Assembly: GCA_018001015.1 (NCBI GenBank)
Contig: JAGNIV010000001.1
Coordinates: forward strand, 124,001-188,000
Origin: Phenylobacterium sp.
GTDB lineage: Bacteria; Pseudomonadota; Alphaproteobacteria; Caulobacterales; Caulobacteraceae
Direction of reading: 5' to 3'
DNA: 64,000 bases
The stretch's first letter is position 1. Each line of letters opens with the position of its first letter. The notes under the pieces are model-generated. The model searched no databases. It was not told the origin of the DNA and worked only from the letters and a program-made list of their open reading frames with translations. The position numbers and the translations under genes were made by a program. Below are positions 34,723-42,630 of the stretch, piece by piece.

Positions 34723-35916
34723 CTAGGCGGTCGCCAGGGCGTGGAACTCCATGATCGCGCCGTAGCCGCCCAGGCCATAGCCGGCGGTTAGTTGTTCCAA
34801 CTCCAGCATGTTGTGCATCAGCAGGATGGCCACCGAGCCGTTGGTGGGATCGGCCTGCCACCAGCCGCCATAGGCGCCGGGCCAAGCCACCGTGCCCACG
34901 CCGCCCTTGCCGCGCATGACCGGGGCGGTGGCGGGATCGAGGGTGACGGCGACGCCGAGGCCGAAGCCGGATCCGGTCCCGAAGGTCGGCATGCCGAACA
35001 TCTCAGCCCCCAGCCGCTGGTGGTCGGTCAGCCGGTTGGTGGTCATCAGGGCGCGCGTCTCCGGCGAGAGCAGCTTCACGGACGGGTCCACGAACATCCG
35101 CGCGAAGGCCAGGTAGTCGTCCACGGTCGACCACAGCCCTGCCCCGCCCGAGGCGAACGCCAGGTCGCCCGGCCGCTCGGGCAAGGCCACATCGCCGGGC
35201 GGGGCGGCGAGCTTCTTCAGCTTGCCCGCCATGTCGAAGCCGTAGAGTCCCGCCCGGCGATGGCGCTGGTCCGCCGGCACGGCAAAGCCGGTGTCGGTCA
35301 TGCCCAGGGGCTCGAACACCCGGTGGCGCAGCACCGCCTCCAGGGGCGCGCCTTCCATACGGGCCAGCAGCAGGCCCAGCAGGTCGGTGGACCGGCCATA
35401 GGTGAAGGCCGCGCCGGGCTGCCCCACCAGCGGCAGGGCGGCGAGGCCCGCGATCCAGGCGTCGGGCGACAGCGGACTGTCGAGGTCCGGCCCCAGGGCC
35501 TCGCGATGCGCCGCGTCGATGGGCCCGGTGCGGAACCCCGCCTGGGTCAGGCCCGCCCGATGGGTCAGCAGGTCCTCGAAGGTGATCTGGCGGTCGGCGG
35601 GCGTGGTGTCGTCCAGCGCGCCATCCGGATCGCGCAGCACCCGCATCGCCAAGAATTCCGGCGCCACGCGGGAGATCGGGTCCTCCAGCGCGAAGCGGCC
35701 CTCCTGCAGCATGGTCATGGCCGCCGCCGAGACGATGGGCTTGGACATCGAGGCGATGCGGAAGATGGAGTCCCGCGCCATCTGCAGGCCCGCCTCGATA
35801 TCGCGCCAACCCACCGGATAGGCCCGCGCCGCCCCGTCCCGCCAGACCAGGCCGACCGCCCCCGCCAACTCCCCGGCCGCCACCACGGCCCCCAGCGCCT
35901 TCTCGATCGCGTCCAT
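34723..35916 (-). CDS. Serine hydrolase, class C beta-lactamase/EstB-type esterase family
   Basis: A 397-residue protein with the penicillin-binding/beta-lactamase fold. Ser56-Met-Ser-Lys59 is the SxxK motif of the nucleophile; a YGR (Tyr-x-x) motif around residue 170 and a GKGG near residue 345 correspond to the YxN and KTG-like elements. In this group most members are esterases or D-aminopeptidases, so true beta-lactamase activity should not be presumed. No signal peptide is visible: cytoplasmic. ATG 35916 is used although the frame stays open to 36480, because that extension is the antisense of the TetR gene. Divergent from that TetR gene; probably regulated by it. Confidence 0.88.
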   Translation of the reverse strand: MDAIEKALGAVVAAGELAGAVGLVWRDGAARAYPVGWRDIEAGLQMARDSIFRIASMSKPIVSAAAMTMLQEGRFALEDPISRVAPEFLAMRVLRDPDGALDDTTPADRQITFEDLLTHRAGLTQAGFRTGPIDAAHREALGPDLDSPLSPDAWIAGLAALPLVGQPGAAFTYGRSTDLLGLLLARMEGAPLEAVLRHRVFEPLGMTDTGFAVPADQRHRRAGLYGFDMAGKLKKLAAPPGDVALPERPGDLAFASGGAGLWSTVDDYLAFARMFVDPSVKLLSPETRALMTTNRLTDHQRLGAEMFGMPTFGTGSGFGLGVAVTLDPATAPVMRGKGGVGTVAWPGAYGGWWQADPTNGSVAILLMHNMLELEQLTAGYGLGGYGAIMEFHALATA

Positions 35917-35943
35917 GCACCTCGACTCCAAAAAAATACGATA

Positions 35944-35956
35944 TCTATAAAATAGA
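35944..35956. promoter_or_regulatory. Candidate TetR operator
   Basis: TCTATAAAATAGA is a perfect palindrome (5-bp arms, 3-base centre) in the A/T-rich 75-base gap between the serine hydrolase and TetR start codons. Its position covers both promoters. Confidence 0.45.
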
Positions 35957-35991
35957 CTTCCTATTAATTGGCAACGCCCTAGATTCCGCCC

Positions 35992-36585
35992 ATGACCGAG
36001 GAGACCCGCCGCCGGCCCAAGGGCGACAAGCGCGCCCGCACCCGCGCCGCCCTGATGGAGGCCGCCCGCCAGCTGGCCCGCGAGAAGGGCTATGAGGCCA
36101 CCACCATGGAGGAGGTGGCCCGCCGCGCCGGCATGACCAGCGGGGCGATCTACGGCAACTTCAAGAACCGCCAGGACCTGTTCATGGCCATCGCCCAGAC
36201 CGACTGGGCGCCCATCAAGCCGGTGATCGCCCCGGGCGCCAGCTTCCCGCAGATCCTGCGCGCCTTCGCCGAGGCCACCCTGGCCGCCCTCCCCGTCCGG
36301 CAGCCCGCCGCCCCCGCCCGGCTCAGCGGCATGGCCCATACGCTGCGTCATGAAGAGGCCCGCGCCCAGGTGCGCGAGATCACCGGGGAGAGCTATGCCG
36401 GCGGCGCGGCCTGGCTCGCCGGCATCCTGAAGGACGGCGACAGCCCCATGCCCCCGGAGATCCTGGTGGTGGTGATCCATGCGCTCACCGAAGGCCTGCT
36501 GTTCCAGCGGTTCATGACCCCGGACCTGGTCCCCGACGAGGTGTTCTATTCCGCCTTCGCGGCCCTGGCGGCCCCGCCCCGTTAG
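35992..36585 (+). CDS. TetR/AcrR-family transcriptional regulator
   Basis: A 197-residue regulator. The helix-turn-helix is at about residues 20-62 (TMEEVARRAGMTSGAIYGNFKNR) after an Arg/Lys-rich start, and the C-terminal domain resembles those sensing hydrophobic ligands. Divergent from the serine hydrolase gene with only 75 bases between start codons, which contain a palindromic operator candidate; auto-regulation and control of the hydrolase are therefore likely. Followed 75 bases later by the YCII protein gene on the same strand, which has its own likely transcription unit. Confidence 0.87.
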   Translation: MTEETRRRPKGDKRARTRAALMEAARQLAREKGYEATTMEEVARRAGMTSGAIYGNFKNRQDLFMAIAQTDWAPIKPVIAPGASFPQILRAFAEATLAALPVRQPAAPARLSGMAHTLRHEEARAQVREITGESYAGGAAWLAGILKDGDSPMPPEILVVVIHALTEGLLFQRFMTPDLVPDEVFYSAFAALAAPPR

Positions 36586-36660
36586 ACGCGCTCTTTTTTC
36601 TTCGGCCCCTGTCGGGCGCGGGCATACTCGTGCGTCCTAGCCTCGATCAGGGACGCCCAG

Positions 36661-37032
36661 ATGCTGTACGCCATCCTCTGCTACAACTCCGAAGAGATCG
36701 TCTATTCCTGGAGCCAGGAGGAGGACGACAAGGTCATGGCCGACCTCGACGTGGTCCACCAGAAGCTGCACGCCCAGGGCCGGCTCGGCCCGGCGTTGCG
36801 CCTGCTGCCCACCACCGCGGCCACCAGCCTGCACCGCGATGGCGGCCTGATCACCGACGGCCCCTTCGTGGAGACCAAGGAGCAGCTGCTCGGCTTCTAT
36901 GTGGTGGAGTGCAAGGACCTCGAGGAGGCCCTGGAAACCGCCAAGGACCTGACCAAGGCCAATCCCGGCTCGGGCGGCGGTTATGAGATCCGGCCGATCC
37001 GCCTGTTCCTGCCGGGCGGCGACGTGGCATGA
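36661..37032 (+). CDS. YCII-related (DGPF-domain) protein
   Basis: A 123-residue protein of the YCII/DGPF family: MLYAILCYNSEE at the start, the signature DGPF (residues 66-69) and the ferredoxin-like fold pattern with GFYVVECKDLEEALE. Members are small dimeric barrel proteins of unknown chemistry, typically encoded before an ECF42-type sigma factor, as here. Its stop overlaps the sigma factor start by four bases (ATGA), so the two are co-translated. It may act with the sigma factor as a sensor or be a target of it. Confidence 0.9.
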   Translation: MLYAILCYNSEEIVYSWSQEEDDKVMADLDVVHQKLHAQGRLGPALRLLPTTAATSLHRDGGLITDGPFVETKEQLLGFYVVECKDLEEALETAKDLTKANPGSGGGYEIRPIRLFLPGGDVA

Positions 37033-38291
37033 GCGACCTGGCCTGGATCGAGCAGGCGATCACCGCCGCCCGGCCCCAGGCCATCGGCGCCCTGCTGCGC
37101 TATTTCCGCGACCTCGACACCGCCGAGGAGGCCTTTCAGAACGCCTGCCTGCGGGCGCTGAAGTCGTGGCCGGAGAACGGCCCGCCCCGCGATCCGGCCG
37201 CCTGGCTGATCCTGGTGGGCCGCAACGCCGCCATCGACCAGGTCCGCCGCCAGGCCAGGCAGACCGCCCTGCCGCCCGAGGACCTGATCTCCGACCTCGA
37301 CGACGTCGAGACCCCGATGGCCGACCGGCTGGACGGCGCCCACTACCGCGACGACATCCTGCGGCTGCTGTTCATCTGCTGCCATCCCGACCTGCCGCCC
37401 ACACAACAGATCGCCGTCGCCCTGCGGATCGTCTCAGGACTCTCGGTCAAGCAGATCGCCTGCGCCTTCCTGGTGGGCGAGAGCGCCATGGAGCAGAGGA
37501 TCACCCGGGCCAAGGCCAGGATCGCCCGCGCCGACGTGCCCTTCGAGACGCCGGGGCCCGTCGAGCGTTCCGAGCGGCTCGGGGCGGTGGCGGCCATGGT
37601 TTATCTGCTGTTCAACGAGGGCTATTCCGCCGGCGGCGCGGAGATCGCAGCCCGCGGCACGCTCTGCGAGGAGGCCATCCGCCTGGCCCGGCTGCTGCTG
37701 CGCCTGTTCCAGGCCGAGCCGGAGATCATGGGCCTCACCGCCCTGCTGCTGCTGCAGCACGCCCGCGCCGCCGCCCGCTTCGACCCCGCCGGCGAGGTCA
37801 TACTTCTGGAGGACCAGGACCGCGCGCTGTGGAGCGCCCGCGACATCGCCGAGGGCCTGGCCCTGATCGACAAGGCCATGCGCCACCGCCGCCCCGGCCC
37901 CTATCAGGTCCAGGCCGCCATCGCCGCCCTGCACGCCCGCGCCGCCCGGTTCGAGGACACCGACTGGGCCCAGATCGACCACCTCTACGCGACCCTGGAG
38001 ATCATGACCCCCTCAACGGTCATCACCCTCAACCGCGCCGTGGCGGTCTCCAAGGTGCAGGGGCCGCAGGCGGCGCTGGACATGATCGAGCCCCTGGCCA
38101 ACCGGCTGGGAGGCTACTTCCACTTCTTCGGGGCCAAGGGCGCGCTGCTGCTGAAGTTGGGCCGGTCCGACGAGGCCCGAGAGGCCTTCAACCAGGCCAT
38201 CGCGCTGGCCAGCACCCCGGCGCAGGCCAACCACATCCGCATGCACCTCGACCGCCTGCAGCAGGAGGGCGTCCGGCAGCCCAGGCTCTAG
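37029..38291 (+). CDS. ECF42-type RNA polymerase sigma factor with C-terminal TPR-like extension
   Basis: A 420-residue sigma factor, about twice the usual ECF size. Region 2 is at about residues 10-80 (DTAEEAFQNACLRALKSWP, promoter -10 recognition), region 4 at about 120-165 (LSVKQIACAFLVGESAMEQR, -35 recognition), followed by 240 residues of helical repeat (DUF6596/TPR-like, with a GYFHFFGAKGALLLKLGR segment) typical of group ECF42, where the extension replaces a separate anti-sigma factor. No anti-sigma gene is seen. Paired with the DGPF protein gene. Converges on the DUF808 gene with a four-base overlap of ends. Confidence 0.93.
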   Translation: MSDLAWIEQAITAARPQAIGALLRYFRDLDTAEEAFQNACLRALKSWPENGPPRDPAAWLILVGRNAAIDQVRRQARQTALPPEDLISDLDDVETPMADRLDGAHYRDDILRLLFICCHPDLPPTQQIAVALRIVSGLSVKQIACAFLVGESAMEQRITRAKARIARADVPFETPGPVERSERLGAVAAMVYLLFNEGYSAGGAEIAARGTLCEEAIRLARLLLRLFQAEPEIMGLTALLLLQHARAAARFDPAGEVILLEDQDRALWSARDIAEGLALIDKAMRHRRPGPYQVQAAIAALHARAARFEDTDWAQIDHLYATLEIMTPSTVITLNRAVAVSKVQGPQAALDMIEPLANRLGGYFHFFGAKGALLLKLGRSDEAREAFNQAIALASTPAQANHIRMHLDRLQQEGVRQPRL

Positions 38292-39232
38292 TGGCCCGCG
38301 CCGCCCCGGAGTTTCTGCACCAGGTGGACCACGCCGACGATCACCGCGCCGACTGCAAGGCCCACCACCGCTGACCCGGCCGCGAAGGCCAGCCAGCCGG
38401 TGACGGCGCCGACGCGGGGGACGCCGCCCGCCCAGTGCGACAGGCCCTCCACAAGATGGGGGATGGCCATCCAGCCGAAGTGCTCGAGGCCGTGGACCAG
38501 GATGCCGCCGCCGACCCACAGCATGGCCGCCGTGCCGATACTGGCCAGGCCGCTCAGCAGGCTCGGCATGGCCCGCACCATCCCGCGTCCCAGCGCCCGG
38601 CCCAGGCGGGTGTGACCATTGGCCAGGTGCAGGCCGATGTCGTCCATCTTCACCAACAGGCCCACCACGCCGTAGACCCCGACGGTCATCGCCAGGCCCA
38701 CCAGCGCCAGGGCGGCGGCCTGGACGGCGAAGGGGCGCTCGGCGACATCGGCCAGGGCGATGAACATGATCTCCGCCGACAGGATCAGGTCGGTGCGGAT
38801 GGCGCCGGCCACCTTCTGATCCTCCAGATCGGTGGAGCTGAGCGCCAGCTCGTCCAGGTCCTCGCCGGCGTCGTGCGGCAGCAGGGCCTCCAGGATCTTC
38901 TCGCTGGCCTCGAAGGCGAGGTAGGTCCCGCCGACCATCAGCAGCGGCGTCACCAGCCAGGGCGCGAAGGCGCTGAGCGCCAGGGCGCCGGGCAGCAGGA
39001 ACACGAACTTGTTGCGCAGGGAGCCCAGCGCGATCTTCCAGACGATGGGCAGTTCGCGGTCCGGGGTGAAGCCCATGGCGTAGCCCGGCGTCACCGCCGC
39101 GTCGTCCACCACCACGCCCACGGCCTTGGAGCCGGCCTTGCCCGCCGCGCCGGCCACGTCGTCCACCGAGGCCGCCGCGATCTTGGCGATCGCCGCCACG
39201 TCGTCCAGCAGCGCGGCAAGGCCGGAAGCCAT
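38288..39232 (-). CDS. DUF808 (YedI-like) inner-membrane protein
   Basis: A 314-residue membrane protein of the DUF808 family, starting with MASGLAALLDDVAAIAKIAAASVDDVAGAA-type sequence (a hydrophilic helical region of about 45 residues) and then six or so membrane segments separated by a central acidic loop (DELALSSTDLEDQK, about residues 128-141). Function is unknown in all bacteria where it occurs. Expressed opposite the sigma factor gene, whose stop it overlaps. Upstream 111 bases separate it from the AraC gene, which reads in the same direction. Confidence 0.85.
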   Translation of the reverse strand: MASGLAALLDDVAAIAKIAAASVDDVAGAAGKAGSKAVGVVVDDAAVTPGYAMGFTPDRELPIVWKIALGSLRNKFVFLLPGALALSAFAPWLVTPLLMVGGTYLAFEASEKILEALLPHDAGEDLDELALSSTDLEDQKVAGAIRTDLILSAEIMFIALADVAERPFAVQAAALALVGLAMTVGVYGVVGLLVKMDDIGLHLANGHTRLGRALGRGMVRAMPSLLSGLASIGTAAMLWVGGGILVHGLEHFGWMAIPHLVEGLSHWAGGVPRVGAVTGWLAFAAGSAVVGLAVGAVIVGVVHLVQKLRGGAGH

Positions 39233-39343
39233 CGGTCAGTCCCTCGTCAGATCGGTCGCCCTGCAATCGGTGAAAACGCCTGGGGTTCCAAGCGGAAACA
39301 CCATGACGGGCCGCGGAAGTCCGAAACCGCGCTCAGGCCCGCG

Positions 39344-40390
39344 TCAGGCGTCCTTCCAGCCGCGCGGTCCCTGGCCGGTCCACCGCTTGAAGGCCCGCGA
39401 GAAGGCGCTGCGGTCGGAAAAGCCCAGCAGGTAGGCCGTCTCGTTCACCGACAGCCGCGCCAGATAGGTCTTGGCCAACTCCCGGCGCAGTTCGTCCAGC
39501 ACCTGGTCGAAACTCACCCCCTCGGCCTTCAGCCGGCGATAGAGAGTCGGGCGGCTGAGGTTCATCATGCCGGCGGCGGCCGCCATGCTCGCGTCCCCCA
39601 GGTGCAGGCGCGGCATCAGCAGCCGTTCCACCTCACCGCGCACGGTGCGCGTGGCCTCCAACCGCGCCAGCAGGGCGTCGGCCCGGTCGTTGAAGATGCC
39701 GAACACATAGCGATTTGCGCCGTGGGTCTGCAGCGACAGCCAGGACGGCTCGATCCGCAGGGCGTTGCGCGCCGCCCCGAACACCACCGGCGCCTTGAGC
39801 ACCGCCTCGTAGGCGGCGGCGTGGTCCGGCCTGGCGTGGGTCACCTCCACCGCCGTCACGAAGGCGACGTCGCCGTGGCTGCGCGCCACCTCGCAGACAA
39901 AGCGGGCGAAGGTCTCCTCGGTGAGCTCGGGGAAGGCGTTCGGATCGGGCCGCCGGTCCTCCAGCCACAGTTCGCCGTCCCGGGGGACCAGTTGGAACCG
40001 CTCCCCGCCGCCGAAGTCCACCTCGGCGATCAGCCGCCGGTAGCGGTTCAGCTGCTGCAGGGCCTCGCCCATGGTCCCGGCGGCGCGGCAGATCAGCCCC
40101 ACCAGCGACACCTCCTCGAAGTTCGTCCCCGCCCCGAACCGCAGGCCCAAATCGGGAGCCTCGCAGATCGCCTTGGCCGCCCGCATCAGGGCCACATAGC
40201 TCGCCAGCGGCACGCGGTTGTCCCGGTCGCTCAGAGCGTCGGCCGCAATCCCCGACCGCACCAGCAGTTCGGCCCGCCCGGCCCCCAGCGACACCGCGAA
40301 GTCCAGCAGCGCCTGGGCGTAGCCCGCCGAGACGGTGGGCCGGGCGTTACGGTTGATCCCTGTGGTCACAAGTCTGGGTCCTGCGGTCAT
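39344..40390 (-). CDS. AraC-family transcriptional regulator (OruR-type)
   Basis: A 348-residue regulator from ATG 40390, with GGAG five bases upstream. The N-terminal domain (about 30-215) is the arabinose-binding-like domain of the OruR/ArgR-type AraC group; the C-terminal 100 residues hold the double helix-turn-helix, with the AraC signature NETAYLLGFSDRSAFSRAFKRWTG. Divergent from the DUF2306 membrane protein gene (40452), only 61 bases away, so that gene is its most likely target. The effector is unknown. Confidence 0.9.
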   Translation of the reverse strand: MTAGPRLVTTGINRNARPTVSAGYAQALLDFAVSLGAGRAELLVRSGIAADALSDRDNRVPLASYVALMRAAKAICEAPDLGLRFGAGTNFEEVSLVGLICRAAGTMGEALQQLNRYRRLIAEVDFGGGERFQLVPRDGELWLEDRRPDPNAFPELTEETFARFVCEVARSHGDVAFVTAVEVTHARPDHAAAYEAVLKAPVVFGAARNALRIEPSWLSLQTHGANRYVFGIFNDRADALLARLEATRTVRGEVERLLMPRLHLGDASMAAAAGMMNLSRPTLYRRLKAEGVSFDQVLDELRRELAKTYLARLSVNETAYLLGFSDRSAFSRAFKRWTGQGPRGWKDA

Positions 40391-40451
40391 CGACGCTCCG
40401 GCGCGCCACCCTAGGATCACGTAAGGAAGCCGCCGCCGGGAGAGTAAAGGC

Positions 40452-41252
40452 ATGTCCACCGCGCTGAAAGCCGAACGGCTGCTGCGGGCCTCCGCCGTGC
40501 TCTGGTACGCGGTGGCCCTGGCGGGTCTGTGGGCGTTTGGCGCCTATATCGTCGCCCTCTATGGCGTCGGCCTGCTGGGGGGCGACCTTGGCCGGTGGAA
40601 CCGGGTGCTGCCCGAGGGCCACGGCTATGTGCACGGCGACATAAGGGGGAACCTGGCCCTGGGCGCCCACCTCGCCCTGGCCTTCATCGTCACCCTGGGC
40701 GGGGTGCTGCAACTGGTTCCTCAGATCCGCGCCCGCGCGCCCCGGCTGCACCGGTGGAATGGACGCCTGTTCCTCGTCGCCGCCGTCGTGGCGGCGACCA
40801 GCGGCCTGTTCATCGCCCTGACGCGCGGGGCCGTGGCGGGGATCTACATGACCATGGGCAACGCGCTGAACGCCGCCCTGGTCCTGACCTTCGCCGCCCA
40901 GGCCTGGCGCACAGCCCGCGCGCGCGCCTTCGTTCGCCACCGCCGCTGGGCCCTGCGCCTGTTCGTGGTGATCAACGCGGTCTGGTTCTACCGCCTGGGC
41001 ATGATGCTGTGGTTCGCCGCCCACCGGGGGCCGGTGGGGCACACCGCGGCCTTCGACGGCCCCTTCGACATCTTCCTGGCCTTCGCCCATGTGCTCCTGC
41101 CCTTGGGGGTCCTGGAGCTCCACCTCGCGGCCGGAGCCCGGGGCGGCGCGCGCGCCAAGGGCGCCATGGCCGCGCTTCTGCTCGTTCTCAGCCTTGCGAC
41201 CGCCGTGGGCGTCCTGCTGGTGGCGATGGGGATGTGGCTGCCTCGTCTCTAG
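40452..41252 (+). CDS. DUF2306 multi-span membrane protein
   Basis: A 266-residue protein with seven predicted membrane helices. The DUF2306 pattern is visible: H-A-R-type segment HLALAFIVTLGGVLQLVPQI, LHRWNGRLF (a conserved His-Arg-Trp on the cytoplasmic face) and FVRHRRWALRLFVV, the His residues of which have suggested haem or quinone binding in this family; that is not proven. Divergent from an AraC regulator. The next gene (phosphatase-fold, exported) starts 32 bases after its stop and may be co-transcribed. Confidence 0.8.
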   Translation: MSTALKAERLLRASAVLWYAVALAGLWAFGAYIVALYGVGLLGGDLGRWNRVLPEGHGYVHGDIRGNLALGAHLALAFIVTLGGVLQLVPQIRARAPRLHRWNGRLFLVAAVVAATSGLFIALTRGAVAGIYMTMGNALNAALVLTFAAQAWRTARARAFVRHRRWALRLFVVINAVWFYRLGMMLWFAAHRGPVGHTAAFDGPFDIFLAFAHVLLPLGVLELHLAAGARGGARAKGAMAALLLVLSLATAVGVLLVAMGMWLPRL

Positions 41253-41284
41253 TCCATGCTGGGCGCCTTCACCGGGATCGCCCC

Positions 41285-41815
41285 ATGCTCGACCGCCGCC
41301 GCCTCTTCGTCCTGCCGCTGCTGGCCGCGCTGCCGCTTGGGGCCCGCGCAGCCGAGCCGCTGAAGATCGCCTTCGTGGACACCGGCAACACCGGCCGCAG
41401 CCTGATGGCGGAGACCCTGGCCCGGGCGCTCGCCACCCGCCGCGCCCTGCCGATCGCCGTCATCTCACGGGGCCTCGACGTCGATCCCTTCGACGAGGCG
41501 CCCGAGGCCAACGCCCAGACCTTGATGGCCGCCCGCGGCTTCGACGTCGCCAACCATCGCGCCCGGATGCTGACCGCCGCCGACATCGCCCACGCCGACC
41601 TGATCCTCACCATGACCACGACCCACGTGGAGAAGGTCGTCGCCCTCTATCCGGACGCAATGCCCAAGACCTTCACCCTGGCCGCCTACGCCACCGGCCA
41701 GGAGGTCGCCATCCCCGACGCCTGGGGCAAACCCATGGCCGCCTACAGAGCCGTGCTGGACCAGCTGGACCTCTACCTGCCCCTGGCGCTGGCGAAGGCC
41801 GTGGCGAGCCGGTGA
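41285..41815 (+). CDS. Exported low-molecular-weight phosphatase-fold protein lacking the catalytic Cys
   Basis: A 176-residue protein beginning with a signal peptide (RRR then LFVLPLLAALPLGARA, residues 4-22). After it comes the low-molecular-weight tyrosine phosphatase/arsenate reductase fold: KIAFVDTGNTGRSLMAE (27-43) aligns with the P-loop CxxGNxCRS. The nucleophilic Cys is Asp32 and the second Cys is Gly37, while Arg38, Ser39 and the general-acid Asp145 (IPDAWG) remain. It cannot use the usual cysteinyl-phosphate chemistry; it may bind phosphate or phosphotyrosine outside the cytoplasm, or use Asp32 differently. Genes around it give no clear function. Confidence 0.8.
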   Translation: MLDRRRLFVLPLLAALPLGARAAEPLKIAFVDTGNTGRSLMAETLARALATRRALPIAVISRGLDVDPFDEAPEANAQTLMAARGFDVANHRARMLTAADIAHADLILTMTTTHVEKVVALYPDAMPKTFTLAAYATGQEVAIPDAWGKPMAAYRAVLDQLDLYLPLALAKAVASR

Positions 41816-41937
41816 GCCGCCCTTGCGCCAGGGTCGTGAAAAGCCCGTGGCCTGGGAGGCGGCCTTCAGCAGCAGCCGGCCGATGCCCCGCCGCCTTGGC
41901 TGGGCTATAGCTGCCCCTCCAGCGAGAAAGATTCCCA

Positions 41938-42612
41938 GTGGCCCCCGTCCGCATCGTCTACTTTTCCGATGTCCTCTGCGTCTGGGCCTATATCGCCCAG
42001 CTGCGGATCGACGCCGTCCGGCAGGCCTTCGGCGACCAGGTGGTCTTCGAGCATCGGTTCTGCTCGGTGTTCGGCGACACCGCGCGGAAAATCCCCGCCG
42101 CCTGGGGCGACAAGGGCGGCTATGCGGGCTTCAACGCCCACCTGCGCGAGTCCGCAGCGGCCTTTCCCGAGATCGCCCTGAACCCCGACCTGTGGCTCTC
42201 CGTGCGACCCGCGTCCTCCTGGGGCGCCCACCTGTTCCTCAAGGCCGTGCAGCTGGACGAGGCGGCCGGCGGCAGCCCGCCCGGTCTGGCCGAGAGCGTC
42301 GTGCGCGCCCTGCGCCATGCCTTCTTCGCGCAGGGCCGCGACATCGGCCGCCGCGACGTCCAGGACGACGTGGCAGCCTCGCTGGGCGTGGAGCTCGCGC
42401 GCATCCAGGCCTTGATCGCCGACGGCCGGGCCTTCGCGGCCCTGGCCTCCGACCACCAGGACGCCGAGGCCATGCGCATCCAGGGCAGCCCCAGCTTCGT
42501 GCTCAACGATGGCCGCCAGAAGCTGTACGGCAATGTCGGCTTCCGGATCCTCGAGGCCAATATCCAGGAGTTGCTGCGGGCGCCCACCGCTACCCAGGCC
42601 AGCTGGTGCTAG
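41938..42612 (+). CDS. DsbA-family (FrnE/2-hydroxychromene-carboxylate isomerase-like) protein
   Basis: A 224-residue thioredoxin-fold protein starting at GTG 41938. The fold pattern is that of FrnE/HCCA isomerases: IVYFSDVLCVWAY at the N-terminus, a long helical insertion, RRDVQDDVAASLGV and QGSPSFVLND (cis-Pro region) towards the C-terminus. The active-site motif is C14-V-W-A17, so only the first Cys of the normal CPWC remains; disulphide exchange with a single Cys, or a glutathione-dependent isomerase role, is likely. No signal peptide, so cytoplasmic. Converges on the acyl-CoA ligase gene. Confidence 0.82.
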   Translation: MAPVRIVYFSDVLCVWAYIAQLRIDAVRQAFGDQVVFEHRFCSVFGDTARKIPAAWGDKGGYAGFNAHLRESAAAFPEIALNPDLWLSVRPASSWGAHLFLKAVQLDEAAGGSPPGLAESVVRALRHAFFAQGRDIGRRDVQDDVAASLGVELARIQALIADGRAFAALASDHQDAEAMRIQGSPSFVLNDGRQKLYGNVGFRILEANIQELLRAPTATQASWC

Positions 42613-42630
42613 GACAGGACCTCGCCCGCT

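Noticed and set aside
35917-36480. N-terminal extension of the serine hydrolase frame
   Set aside because: The extension is antisense to the TetR gene and lacks family sequence; ATG 35916 gives the expected protein with the SxxK motif at residue 56.
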